A stretch of 64,000 nt of DNA from Cristatella mucedo (lineage: Eukaryota; Bryozoa; Phylactolaemata; Cristatellidae). Under the pieces are notes generated by a model. It had not been told where the DNA came from and did no database searches. It saw nothing but the letters and a program-made list of their open reading frames with translations. Within the stretch, counting starts at the first letter, position 1. Each line of letters starts with the position of its first letter. Positions 32,049 through 44,320 of the stretch are shown here, in pieces. The stretch is from assembly GCA_009760855.2 (NCBI GenBank), contig WPIO01000014.1:3464501-3528500 (forward strand). Reading direction: 5' to 3'. The position numbers were made by a program, and so were the translations under genes.

Positions 32049-35000
32049 AGGTGTAATCCTTCTTTAGGGAATGATTCTCATAGCTTGCATATGGCAAGCT
32101 CTAGGGGGTACTAGTGGGAGCCCTCTTGTCTTCTGATTCATCTGTTTAGATGTTGCCGTCTTTGCTCATGGTGTCTTTGTGGTTTTTATTGAACCTTGCA
32201 TAATGTGCATTTGCCCGTCAGGATTGCAGACTTTGTATTCTGTATTTTGCCAGTGTTGCTGCACATGGTAAAGCACCAGGTGGACATAGTGATTGTACTA
32301 CTCTTTGTCTATTGTTGTTGCTCACTGTCTATTCACAATCACCAGTGCCATTGTCAGGGCTGCTTGATGCAGTATAAAGCTGCGCATCCTTCTTCTTGCA
32401 CATAATCGCCTACAACTCAAAAGATGTAAGTGGTTCGGGTCAGTGAGTGGATGCCCTCGGTTGACGCCAAATGCAAGTCACCACGTTGGAGTGATGGTGC
32501 CCTGGGTGTCGGCCACGTACATCCCCCTAGACTCGAGGTAAGTCCGTCTGGCTTGTGGGTCGGTGCCTCGGAGGGCGCATTTTAATGCACGAATAGAGCA
32601 TTGCAAGAAGGCCTGGATCACACGAATAGAGCATTGCAAGAAGGCCTAGATCACAAGTGCTGTGCCGCCGAGGCGGTAGCTGGCGAGCATCGCACCACGG
32701 TGCTGCTGCTACCCCCAGTGCATGTAGCTTGGATGTGCCTTCTGCACAGTTTGCACCGTCGATATACGTGCATTCTCTCTACCTTGGGATTAATCTTTTC
32801 CTTAGGCGTAAATGTGACTCTTAGCTTGATTGTTGTCTCTCCCTCTGTTGCCAGCCATCAAGTAAACAAACGATTGTGATACTATTGACACCGTTTGATG
32901 TCTCACGTCTCTGACTACTTATCTTCTGACTCTCTATTTCTTCTGCATCTGTTTTTTATTTCTTCTCTTTTGCTTCCTTCTCTGTCGTTGTCTCTCTTTC
33001 TCACCATCTATCTGTTTGTCTCTTTTCCATCTCGCTTCTCTGTCTTACTCTTGAGGATGCCTGTGACAAAACCGGCCCTTCCTTAGCATTCTAAAAAGCC
33101 ATTCACTGCTCTCCCCTGATTTCATTATGCATTTTATGTGCAGCTCCATGTACGAGGGGAGTTGTTGCTACCACAGATGAGGCGAACTCTGTTGTTTATG
33201 CTTCCTTGATACTCTCTGCTTTTTGAGTGGTCATTATGATGTGGTCGTTGAGTAGACCGTTGGTAGACTTCTCTGGTAAGCTGTATTGTCAGAAATGGAG
33301 GGGTAGAGGCCCTCTGTCTGGACAGAACTATGTTGCAAACACAGTGCTCAGTCACAGCAAACGACTTGCACGTGCAGCACTGATGCACGAAGGCATGCCG
33401 ACAGTAGTGGAATACGGCAGTAACAAAGTGCACCCATACCTTGACGTAACAAAGCTATCTATGTAGCCTAGAGAAGTCTATCTGATTGTGCCGAAGAGTT
33501 GCATGCAGTCTTTTAGAGCCAGCCATGATGCCTCGACCTGAACTCAGCTCTCAACTTCTGGAGCACCAAGTGACTGCCTATTACACAGCTTCGGCTTTTA
33601 TGCTGCCTTGGCTATAGATTATTGCACACTTGATTCGTAGCTGTCCTAATTAAGGAACTGCAAAAAAGGAATATAAGTCATACTCTGGCTGATTTAATAT
33701 GCCACCGTTATGGTATAAACATTCGTCGGGTGGCCGTCTCGATGCCACAATCGACTTTATAAACTTTATTTGGCATAGACAAAGAACTAAATGCATGACT
33801 TGGACGGTATGGTAGCAACCAGGACTCTCGGCATTAGCTTGTGGGAATACAAGTTAGAAGCCAGCTGTATGCAAAGCTGGTTTGAAAAGAATCACTTGTC
33901 TGTCGTACCGAGATTGATGGCTTAGTTGCCTGGCTTCCCCTGAAAAGAATGCACACACCAGCTCAAGCACGGAGTGGTTACAGGCAACTTTATAGCTCCT
34001 TTGCCTGGCTCAATCGGAGGCCGTGCATCGCATTCCTGCCACATGCCCCCTCGGCTGGACTTAGTCTTTCTTGTTTGCACTGCCTGCTTGATTCTGAAAA
34101 TGCCGAGACAGAAGTGCAACCGACGTTGCTTCGGCAAATTGCAATCACATAACCAGTCTTGTCGTTGCCACTTCACTAGCATGAGCACACAGCTACTGCT
34201 GCTCGGCCGCTTGTGGTAGCTAGCAGTGGCAAAATGTGCGGTAATGGCACGTGCTTGACCTTAAGCTGAGAGCCAAGTGGTGGCCACACAATTGCGAATC
34301 GACTCCCGGACGAGGGAGCTGTTTCACCTCAGGTGGCCTTTACCAAAGTGCAGAACAACAATCGTGGCAATTATCTGCACTGTAGGCGACGGTGAAAAGT
34401 CATGCTGCTATCGCGAGCTAGATAAGCGCGTGCAAATGCAAGAGATTCCGTCCACGAGGTGCTAGCTGGTGTATATCTGGGCTTCGACCCATTAATCATC
34501 TCACTGGTGATTGGCTGTACAGATAAATCAGGCCTCTAACGTGGCAGGCAGGCAGCCGGGACATCCTGTCAGAGAGCTGCTTGATTCGATGTGTATACGC
34601 AGACGACCCAGCAGGTCCATTCCTAGTCGGACAGCTAACAAATCAAACGAATTTCGCCTTGCCTTCAGCAGCCACCCAATACAGTTAGTTGATTCTCTTA
34701 GAGCTTATGCTGCGGCAGCAGTAGCTTCACACCCCCATGTTCTCTTTGTGGCTAGTTAATGCTGCTTCGTTTTCACTGAAAGACAGTTGCTATGGTGCAT
34801 CATGCTGTGGTGACAGGTGCCATCACCCAACTCAGCAGACTGCGAACTTGCCCGAATAATTGTGATCGACTACGATGCCTGGGCAGCCTATGTCTTCCAT
34901 CTCTTTTGCTGGCCACCTTTGCGCTGCTGCTGCAGTAGCTTCGGCTTTACCCATTTCGGCTGCTTCTAGCGTCTCTCAAACGCCATTTGCCCCCACGAGG

Positions 35001-36289
35001 CAAGTTTTACTCATCCCTCAGAAAAAGGATTGTACGACCACTGCATTCCCAGTGAGTGGTACAACTACAACTACCCGGATGTTTTTCTAGTCTTTTCCAT
35101 CCCGTCAAACTTTGGTTAGACTAGCTTACGTTCTTCGCTGTAATGCCAACTAGTAACTTAACGTTGGGATGGTAGACAGAGGCAATTGACCTCTTTGCAG
35201 CAGCATGCAGCTATCTGTTACTCATCTGAAAGCTGCTAGCAGCACTGCTTAGCTTAATTGTCTTTTGTTGGCACTTCCTTTGTAAGCCCCAGCTAGGGTG
35301 AATTACGATCACTTTAAAAATGTGGCTGACAGGACAGCCTGTTCTTTATAGTACTTTGAGCTCGCTATAAGCTGTTTTATGTGCTGCAGAGAAAAGGGAA
35401 CCTGGTATGTATCTAAAGTCTTGCATATGACAAGAGCTGCCACATCTCTCTATGACACATGTCAAGCTTGCGCTTTCTTTTTCCTTCACTTAATGTCATG
35501 CGCAACTGTCACCTGGTAGTGCCTAACAAGAGCATGGCAATTGCACAAGCGTATAGATACATTTAATGTTACAATGAGCATCTAGAAATTTTTATTTGCT
35601 GAAAGACCACACAAATCTCACGAGGAAATAGCAACCAGGTGGATTTTTCTGGTCCTTGCTGATATATTTTTGCATTCCCGAGTTTCGTCAGGCTGTATAA
35701 ACTCACCATTTTCATGCCTTGCACAAATTGGCTGTGATCACATTTATACTTTACCCTGCTCACAGATATCCTCGTATCAATCGTCGTTGCTGTGTGCTTC
35801 ATCCTTTGGTTTTGTACAGCTGCAATGCTCTCGAAGCCGCTACGTATGCAACCCATATGCACTTGCTTACCACGTTGCAGTAACTGGCTATGCAGGCCAC
35901 GTAACCATGTCAAACCAAGCAGATACTAGTGTCTGGTGATGACTAGGTAGATACTGCCACTGCTAGGGCAGCTGAGTACAAGGCAGAGAGACACAAGGAG
36001 ACCTGGCCATTTGATCGCTTGTAGATTGCCCAGCATGCTGCAGTCATGCTTTCAGAATAAATCGACCGATGGTTTCTCTTGTATTTACTAGCTCGCCGTG
36101 GTCTCAGCATGATATTTTGGTCACTAACTTCACTTCAAGATCGTGCAAGTATAAATTAGATTTAGGTGACAGTTAGGTCTTATACATCTGTCAGCATATG
36201 GATCGATGCAGCTTGTACTTAAAAATGGAGATTTAGTTTGCATACTGGTTAGCTGATTCAACATTCTCATTTGTATGGTGGCTAAAGAG
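32045..36289. other. Intergenic or intronic DNA, nothing recognised
   Basis: Mixed-composition DNA with a 33-bp tandem duplication, a CT-rich stretch near 32880-33050 and scattered short frames. No homology-bearing frame, RNA gene or LINE copy was seen. Confidence 0.5.
32588..32655. repeat. 33-bp tandem duplication
   Basis: Two units starting cacgaatagagcattgcaag at 32588 and 32621, nearly identical. Confidence 0.85.
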
Positions 36290-36395
36290 CATCCCCGACT
36301 TGCAGATGGCTACAAAGGATCGCCTACTGCAAGACGTGAACCCACGACTCGAGTCATGAAGAGCTTGAACCTTACCACTGGGCTAAGACTCGGAG
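36290..36395 (-). mobile_element. SINE, diverged copy
   Basis: The inverse strand reads tagcccagtggtaaggttcaag (A-box-like), then gtgggttcacgtc (decayed B-box) and 'aggcgatcctttgtagcc'. It matches the head and body of the 63015 copy. Confidence 0.65.
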
Positions 36396-37301
36396 CCTAA
36401 ATGAATCGTGCAGTGCACGAATGTCGATGTAGACTTCATCAAGTAGTCATCTAAAACTGAGTGTTTCTACACTAATGCATAGCAACTTACCTATTAATAT
36501 CCTCTGGTAGAAGGATGGTCTGGTAGCAAGTCATTCATGGATTGTTATCTTTGGATTGAATCCCATTACTCGACAATGAATGCCAAACTTTGAACCTATT
36601 ATGTACCTGTGATGTTAAATGTGCCGTCTGTAGTCTCTACATGTCTTTCAGTATCGAACGTCATCAGCTTAATAGGGGAACATTTTCCCAAGGAATTACA
36701 GGTACATTTGTGCTAAAAAGTGTTTAACGAAAATACATTTTCAAATGTATACCTGTACCTACATTTATGGTACCAAATGTATAAGTATACCCATACCAAA
36801 TGGTAATCGGTGTGGTAACCTGTATAGTAACCTTCGGCAGAATGTAAATCCATAATAGGCCCTGAAGGTTTCATCGCACGATAAGAATGGCCGAAATCAT
36901 GCGTTCGAAGTTGGATCAATGCTCCTTTAAATGCCGGAGGCACCAGCCCTTTTAGCTGCATAGTGTGATCCAATGAAAAACGTGCAATTGTCCAGTGTTA
37001 ACACCCGGCCCAGGTCATGAACACCTGGCCCAGGTCATGAACACCCAGCCCAGGTCAAGCCCCTGAATGCATATTGCCTTTTGTCATAAATGGAAATGTG
37101 CTAATCCGTAAACGAGGCACAGCTAGTGCAACAAGGTTTCACCATTGCTTTGTGCTGGCACAGGAGTGCGCCCACGAATGACTTACGCAGGGGGTGGACG
37201 GTGACCCTTCTTTGCTGCCACACCCCATCGCAATCCCTGCTTAGTGGCTGCACGTCTACAGGGCTAGTGGATCGGACACCTGCTCTCAGTTCTCGTTTGC
37301 C
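36396..37301. other. Upstream region of the zinc-finger gene
   Basis: Contains an AT-rich stretch with many palindromic 'ggtac/gtacc' pieces (36700-36840) and the 20-bp minisatellite. A promoter or 5' UTR exon should be near, but no TATA-type or initiator signal is distinctive. Confidence 0.4.
37000..37058. repeat. 20-bp minisatellite, three copies
   Basis: Three head-to-tail copies of a 20-base unit (aacacctggcccaggtcatg with 1-2 changes per copy) start at 37000, 37020 and 37040, about 240 bases upstream of the zinc-finger start codon. Confidence 0.85.
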
Positions 37302-38354
37302 ATGACATTGTGTGGTGGCGGCTGCGGCCCTTTTGCTAATTTCCTCGCTACGCCGAGCAGCTTTGGCAAGGAAAGTTGGTATTCCTGGGACAAGATGCCA
37401 TCTTTTGTGGACGCTGCAGAACATCCTGCCACCAGATGCTCTTCTGACATGGCAGCCCGGGATCCTCTGCCGCAGCACTCGGCAGAGACCGCCTGCGGTG
37501 AGGGCGCCTCGGCTGGCGTTGCCTCTCCAGTGCGCAGACAGAAGAGAGTCACGCAGACGAAGAGACACCCGAACGTGTTCTTGAAGCACAAGCTGAAGTA
37601 CAAGAAAAAGTCGTCCACCCAGGAGGACAGCAGCTGCAGCTCGACCGAGAGCGAGCGGTCGACGCCCACTTCCCGCCCGCAGCCGCCGGTCACCTGCGTG
37701 CCCGCAGCCACGGCAGACAGCCGCTGCTGCTGCTGCTCGGCCGAGCTGTGCCAACGCGGCTCCACGCTGGCCCAATCCGGACGAGGCTCGGAGACTTGGC
37801 TGCCTGCTGATCCAGTGGGCGCTGTGCCACTGCTGCCCGCTGCTGTGGCCGCACCGCCGCTGCACAGCAGCAGCAGTGTAACGTCAGTCCAAGCGGCATC
37901 CGGCGATCCCCGGTCTTCAAATTTTTTCAATTCGATACCGTCAGTTTCTTCGTCGCTGTCGTCTGCGTCGTCGCGAAGCTTGGGTGCGAGCGCCGAGAAG
38001 GAGGGCAGCGACTCGAGCGACTCGCTGGTGTCGGTCAAAGCCACGCAGTGCAGCCTCGAGAAGGAGGCCAGTGACTCGAGCGACTCGCTCGCCTCGGGCG
38101 CTTCTGCCACTCGCAAGAGCATCAAGAAGCTGATCAGAAACAAGTACGACATATTTCGGCGCCATAAGCTCAAGTACCGGCGCCTGCTCGGCAAGAGCGA
38201 CCGCCGCGCAGACCTGCCGCTAGACCGTGCCGGAGGTGGCAGCAGCAGCTGCAGCAACGGCCGTGACAGCGCTTCTGGCTCACTCGTGGCTGCTCGATGC
38301 CCGGCCAACGATGGCAGAGACGATTCGGCTAGCCGGTGCGGCGGAAGCAGTGGT

Positions 38355-38388
<34 letters not shown>

Positions 38389-39913
38389 GTTGCTCTTCGG
38401 CCGGCTCGGCAGCCAGTGCTGTGGGGGAGGGCGGTCACCACCCGGTCACCACCGCCCATCTTCCCGGTCCACGCGGTCTGCCGCACAATCCCCTGCTGCA
38501 CTCGAGCAGTGACGGCAGCCGGAGCAGCAGCAGCAGCAGCCTGCAGTCGTCGTCCTCGTCGGCTCGATCGTCACGCGACACCGGGTTCGTCGACAAGGGC
38601 CGCGAGCGTGAGCGGCGGCGGCGGAGGCGCACCTCGCCTGCCGTCATCAACCGCGTTGTGCCGCTCATGGTGATGATGCAGAGGCAGACGGTGGCGTGCG
38701 ACGCTGGCAGCGCCACGCTCATGTTCAAGTGCAACATGTGCAACATGTTCTCAACCACGATGCAGAACGTGCTGGCACACATTAGCGAGCACCATGCAAC
38801 GGCGCAATACTGCTTCGACTGTGAGTCGTTCTTCCCCGATTCTCAATCGCTCGACAGCCACCTAGCGGTAGGATGCCAGGGTGGCTGCAGCGTCAGCCGC
38901 ACCGGCTCCGACGCTGCACTGCCGGACGAGGGCAGCGAATCGCAGCCGTCGCCGTCGCCGCCACCATCTTTGGGCTTCTGCAGGAAGGCTGCCGCCCTGG
39001 CAACAGCTGGAGCCAAACCGCTGGCAGGAGGCGCCGGAGGAGGGAGAGGAGGAGGAGGAAGGGGAGGAAGCAGCGTGAGCAGCGTTGGCTGCCTCTCTGA
39101 GGCCTCACCGTCCTTGGCCACTCGATGCAGTGAAGGTGGCAGCGGCGTGCCGAGCAGCTGCACCACAGTCGAGAGGTCCACAGAGAGTCGGCCGCGGCTG
39201 CTGCGGTCACAGTCGCTGCAGCCACAGCTTCCGGAATGCCCGCAGGGCAACGAGCGTGGCGGCTCGGCAGACGTCAGCAGCCACCGTTCCGATCCTTTAG
39301 TGTCGCTCTGCTCCACCGCTTCTCTGCCTTCCGGCAGCAGCGCTCCTGGCACCACTGAGTCCTTGTCGTCGTCGGTGACCGTGGCATCGTCGGCGCCATC
39401 GTGCGGCAGCAGCTCCGGGCGCCATGCGATCGCCGAAGTCGCTAGCGATGCCGGCAAGGAGCACCGCTGCCGACTGTGTAGCAAGGAGTTCCTCGGCTTG
39501 TGCTACCTTAAGCGCCACATGCGCTCTCACACTGGCGAGAAGATCTGCTTCTGCCCAACGTGCCACCGCGGCTTTAGCGAGTGGCGCAACCTTCGAAATC
39601 ACATCGCTCGCTTCCACGGCAGTGGTGACTGCGGCAGCGACCTGATGGCACCGGCCGCCAGCCGTTCTGCGAGCAGCGATGGCGGCAGCTGCAGAGCTTC
39701 GTCGGCGTCCACCAGTGGCTTATCCGAGGCCCAGCCTGGAGAGCCGTTTGCCGGCTCCAGCTCTGCCGGCAGCGTCGAGGAGGCGATGGAGGATGCAGAG
39801 CCCCTTTTATCCTGCTCCATTGAGCCGACGACAGACAGCACCGCTGACCCGGACGCGGACGGAGGCGACCCGCTGCATTACTCGACCATGCATTTGGGCT
39901 CCACATCGTCCAG
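37302..39913 (+). CDS. Serine-rich C2H2 zinc-finger protein, exon 1
   Basis: Large first coding exon of a predicted 990-residue nuclear protein, presumably a DNA-binding transcription regulator. The first ATG follows an in-frame TAG at 37242-37244. Residues 1-470 are low-complexity (Ser, Gly, Arg) with a polyserine run near 349-365 (AGC repeats). The short basic motif HKLKYKKK near residue 95 recurs as HKLKYRRL near 288. Finger 1 uses C477/C480/H493/H497 and finger 2 C504/C507/H520/C525 (C2HC). After another Ser/Gly/Pro-rich stretch come fingers 3 (C723/C726/H739/H743) and 4 (C751/C754/H767/H772), joined by a TGEK linker. The exon ends in phase 2 at CAG|gtaagt. The gene is GC-rich compared with its surroundings. 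I do not recognise an orthologue. Confidence 0.9.
38355..38390 (+). repeat. AGC trinucleotide run encoding polyserine
   Basis: About eleven consecutive AGC codons inside exon 1 of the zinc-finger gene give a polyserine tract. Such a run is prone to length change by slippage. Because the unit is three bases, changes keep the reading frame. Confidence 0.9.
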
Positions 39914-40028
39914 GTAAGTTGCCGCATCGCCAGACACGCCTGCGCACTCGTGCCGGAAGTATGCATTCATCCACAAGCCGCTAGTAGCTTTGCAGCTGTT
40001 CAGTGCTTCTGTTGGCCGTCGGTTGCAG

Positions 40029-40180
40029 GCTGGAGCTAAATAGTGACGAGACGTTTCGCAAGAAAGCGCTCACGCCTCACAATTGCGTTGGTGGCCTCAG
40101 GCGCACTTACCATTGCGAGCCGTGCAGTAAGGACTTTGTCACCAAGTTTGCGATGCAGCGACACCTGGATTTCCATGCAG
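40029..40180 (+). CDS. Serine-rich C2H2 zinc-finger protein, exon 2
   Basis: The acceptor ggttgcag| restores the frame of exon 1 (the split AG|G codon gives Arg871). The exon encodes a short linker and finger 5 (YHCEPC...FAMQRHLDFH; C900/C903/H916/H920). The donor is CATGCAG|gttagc, in phase 1. The exon is 152 bases. Confidence 0.88.
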
Positions 40181-40256
40181 GTTAGCTGGGCTACCGAAGT
40201 GCTTGGAAACTCTGAATCCTTGACATTTGCAGGCCACAGTACGGTGCCTGAAGTAT

Positions 40257-40345
40257 AATAATAATAATAATGGTCATTAAAAAATAATAATGAAACTTTT
40301 GTATAGTGCCCCCATTCTATCCAGGTGCTTTATAACTCGTTGCAA
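40257..40345 (-). mobile_element. SINE/LINE tail relic in the zinc-finger gene intron
   Basis: AAT repeats are followed by 'gtatagtgcccccattctatccaggtgctttata', resembling the inverted SINE/LINE tail. It lies in intron 2 of the zinc-finger gene. Confidence 0.4.
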
Positions 40346-42042
40346 GAAAAGCAATAACCAAGAGTGGATGACAGCAAGGTATCATGCTGAGGCTAGCATG
40401 CGAGAGTAGCCAACATGCTAAAGGGGAGCTGAGAAGGTTTTTGATGCTAGAAGGTATGAAAGGATCAAAGTACAATTACTGCTGTGTGTCTCGGGAATTG
40501 CTGTGCCTCTATCCCTCGGAGAACGTGTCTGAAGTTCACATACTCCCGAAGCCTGCAACCCACAAGCGACTGATGTCACCATACCCACTGACTTGACGAG
40601 ATAAAATAGAGCAAAAACCCCTAGCTTAATCTTCACAGCATTTGCTCCGTCTTTGTGAGTTTTCTAATATTGCTGAAATTGCTTATTCTATCATATACCA
40701 GCTGTCGTGCTGCCTTTCAGCACCTATAAAGCAACTTCGGTTTTTTGGGTGCGATGCAAGTGATATAATTGTTGTTATTACATTAAGATTGTGTCTTGGT
40801 GGTCCCAACTATTTGATAAATGTCATTTAGCTCCTGCTACGTCATACCTAATATTATCTTTATCTGAGGTTGCCTCATTTACTTGATGCACTCGCTGTTC
40901 ATATTGGGAAGTATTGCTTTTAAAGAAATTCAAACGAAGCAGTCAATGTGGAATATCGTTTGTAAGTTTTCTTATGCCCAATTGGTCATGGCTATTAGAA
41001 GGTTTACAGTTTTGCACTTCACTTTTCAACCCTGATATCTTTTGTGACTGTTACAAGGTGAGAATGACTTTATTTTATCATACCGTTCATTTAGCAGAAA
41101 TATTTTTGCTCCTAAAGCAGTGCCTTTTTGAAGCCTAATGAGGTCTAAAAATAAGTACAAGTGAAGGTCTATGAGGTGTAGCCAGGAGGTAAATGATTCC
41201 CGATCGTAAGATTTTAGCGACAGGTACTGACCGTTTTTTCTTATCTTACATATTATTAAATCAGATTTTTCTTGCACCCCACCATTTTGTTTTAAAGGTT
41301 AATCTAATGATCCTATTGCTTGCTGAAGACCTTCATAGGAGAGTCTCCTATGTAGCCTGTCCTCAACCCGTTACCGTGATTAATCCACCACCATCCTAGA
41401 TACATGCTGCTAGCAGTTGTCCCAAGACCAGGCTATTCTGACAGCACTGACTATGCACAAAGCAATTTGTGAATAATAGCCTGTTACACAGCAATGCGTT
41501 TAGAATATATCATCCGGATTTCACGGCGTTTTGCTTACACGTTCTATAGAAAATGGACTTCTCAAGTTCTACCTACTCGCTGGCTAGCCTTGCTCACTTG
41601 CAGTTCATTCCAGACAAAATGGCCTGGCCTGCAAAGTACTGTGTAAGAAGAACAGCCAGTAGGTTGGACTAGCCAGCGATTATTCTGAGCTTTTTTAGTC
41701 CATGTTCAATGGACTGCGTAAGCAGTATGCAGTAAAATTTTGATGGTAGTTGTGTGCTGTGCTGTTTTATATTCAATGACTACAGAACCTTTTCACCGTA
41801 GCATATTTCTAGCCCGGAAAGTATATTGCAGTGTATCCCTGTCATTCGTATGATGCTATGTTCACTGTAACCTGATTTATTAAGCCAGCTCTTAAGCTTG
41901 TCATCAGAGAGGTACTCATTTTTAAGTTGTCAAAACCTTCAGGGTCTCCAGGGTTAAACTCTTCCTGACGTCCGAGTCGTACTATTTGTCGAACTAGTCG
42001 ATGCAGGTCCATTTTCTTTTATTGCTTTTGTTGCGTTTACAG

Positions 42043-42126
42043 ACAAGAGACCGTTTCATTGCGACATGTGTTCCTACAAGTCAAAGACAAAGCCTCAGCT
42101 GAAAGTCCACCAAATGCGCCACAAAG
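42043..42126 (+). CDS. Serine-rich C2H2 zinc-finger protein, exon 3
   Basis: This 84-base exon follows a 1.86 kb intron (acceptor gtttacag|, donor CACAAAG|gtaagt, phase 1 on both sides). It encodes exactly one finger, finger 6 (RPFHCDMCSYKSKTKPQLKVH; C928/C931/H944/H948). Phase-1 single-finger exons are the kind of unit that can be duplicated or skipped without breaking the frame. Confidence 0.88.
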
Positions 42127-42375
42127 GTAAGTGCCATTAAAGAGGACCTAGGTCACTGCAGATATCTATGAGCTTCATTTGCTTAAAACTCGAGTTAGTT
42201 TTCGTATTTTTTTAGGGAATATTTGTTAGTAATTGTTAGTTGGTATCATGGTTCTGTGATGCAATACATACTGCTGACTACTGGCTGCATTGTCAAGTGG
42301 TTTTGACTCCTGGCTCATATGTCATGAACTGCAGCTTGCCGTTAGATCCAAAGTATTATGCAATTTTTTTTGCAG

Positions 42376-42500
42376 GACAAAAAGTGTATCATTGCGATTT
42401 GTGTAATTATGACTGTGTCACTCATTCTGACCTGAATCGTCACTGCAAGTCGATGTCGCATAAGAGTCGCCACGGCAGCAGCACGGTGTCATCTTCGTGA
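42376..42500 (+). CDS. Serine-rich C2H2 zinc-finger protein, final exon
   Basis: The acceptor ttttttttgcag| joins in phase 1. The exon encodes finger 7 (KVYHCDLCNYDCVTHSDLNRH; C956/C959/H972/H978, with a longer H-x5-H spacing) and a short serine-rich tail ending at TGA 42498-42500. The predicted protein from 37302 is 990 residues. Confidence 0.87.
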
Positions 42501-43739
42501 ACGACTAAAAAATGTTCTTCTTGACATAGCCAATGTTTTCAGCTGGTGGTAGTGATTCAAGTCCTATTGTGGAAGATCATTTTCCAGATGGTCGGCATGT
42601 TTGTTGCTATCAGTGGTGATATATAATGGTTAGTTCACATTATATGGTGGCATATTGATTCATATTATCACGGAGTAGGAGATGCACTTTAAAGACTCTG
42701 CCAGTTATTTTGCAATGGTGCTATGGCCACTGCCCCTTTCCCCTCTGCTACCAAGTCAGCTATATTTCCAGACAGGCAGGCTGGCCGGTCAGGGACCACT
42801 AAATTACTTACTGCCCACTATAACTCTATTGCGGACATGATGGGTCTATATGCCAAAATCTTCTCGGGAGTCTTTATATGCATGCTGATGGAGCCTTCAT
42901 ATCAGCGAAGAGTCACCCACGGAGTGGACGCCGTACGATATCTGTCGGTCATACTCAGATCTATGTCCAATTCGGCAGATATCACATGGCGATAGTGACC
43001 GTCAGCTGTGACTAGTGGCGTATGCAATTTGTGTGACTGTTTGCAGCCTGTGATCCTATTGCTATTGTTCACAAAACATTAGTCGATCAGTCCATAACCT
43101 TCTCTGAGTCCTCCTCGATGTTTGCTTGTATAACAGTTGCAAAATCAGCGAGTGGTCTTGTAAGTTTTTCTGCTTGAAGCATGCAGTGTAAGCACTGGTA
43201 GCATATTCTTATTTGTGAACTTGGACATTTATGTATGAATCTGGACATTGCTTGCTTTATGTAGCAGATGATGGTCCGTGTTAACTGGTTCATTATATTT
43301 GGTTCAAAGGCCAGACTCATATTTTAACATTGTGTTATATTTTGCTCACTCTTCACCAGCCTCCTTAAATGTGATTTATTTAGCAATTCGTGAACACGGT
43401 GCCCGTGACCGTAGAAAAATGTGGACACCGTAGTTCCAGGTAGCGGCCCGGTTGAGAAAGGATGCCGAACTGGTAGGAACAGCTAAAACAACAAGAAGTT
43501 TGCAATAGTTAATACGTCATGGCAAGTGTAACTCTTAAAAATGTAACATTTTTATTTTGCTCCTTCAGCGTATGCTTGACGGCTGTATTCGATAACTGTA
43601 TAGAGTTGAAAGATTTGTATTAGATGCTGATTTACCCGAAAGATTTTTATTATATGCTGATTTACCAGAGTTATGAGTCCCGTGAAATTAGGTCAGCATC
43701 TGAATATGTTAGCTCAAAAATGCATATAAGCTGACTGTC
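42501..43739. other. Downstream of the zinc-finger gene
   Basis: Presumably 3' UTR then intergenic DNA. No decisive polyadenylation signal could be chosen. No other feature. Confidence 0.4.
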
Positions 43740-44320
43740 CTTTGAGGAGGACTTGATCGATCGTGTTCAGTCCGTATGGTGTGGTGGTCGCATCTCATTC
43801 AACTGACCAGTCACATGTGGTGTTCCACAAGGGTCCGTTATCGGGTCTTTTTCTGTTCTCTATTTACACTGAACATCTGGGGAAAGTGATTCGAACCCAT
43901 GCGATCGGCTATCACTTCTATGCACAGGTGAATCCCTGGTATAGTATAATTTACATCATAGACAATAACTAGATGTTCAATACCTTTGCTTAAATACGGT
44001 TGACGATGGAAACGTTTGCTTAGCAGGCCCTGGACTGTGTAACTCAGTTCCACAATTCTTACTCAACGACAACTCTCCTGCTGCCTACTCCTGAACATCC
44101 TTTTCAGCTTTGTGATTTCATCCTATTCACTTCCTCGACTGACCGTTTGACTCTGATATGTTTCTCACTTTCTCTTTCATAAGTGAGATGAAGTTTATTA
44201 TCTAACGTATGTGCACTGAAAGCCGCTTAGGCTCTGATTGGGCCCTCGACAACTTCATAGCACTCAGTACTTATGGCTTTGTTTAGTTACAGACTGCGAC
44301 ACATGACGTGGGGACATTCT
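43740..44320 (+). mobile_element. Family B LINE, internally deleted fragment
   Basis: An RT piece (SGLFLFSIYTEHLGKVIRTH and IGYHFYA) breaks off before the catalytic aspartates. It is followed after a deletion by the family B 3' UTR ('tatgtttctcactttctctttcataagtgagatgaag', 'gaaagccgcttaggctctg'). Confidence 0.8.

Noticed and set aside
37286-38308. 340-residue minus-strand open frame
   Set aside because: Antisense shadow of the GC-rich zinc-finger exon. The plus-strand frame has seven fingers and matched splice sites; this one has no motifs.
38843-39484. 213-residue minus-strand open frame
   Set aside because: Also antisense to zinc-finger exon 1 and an effect of GC-rich codons.
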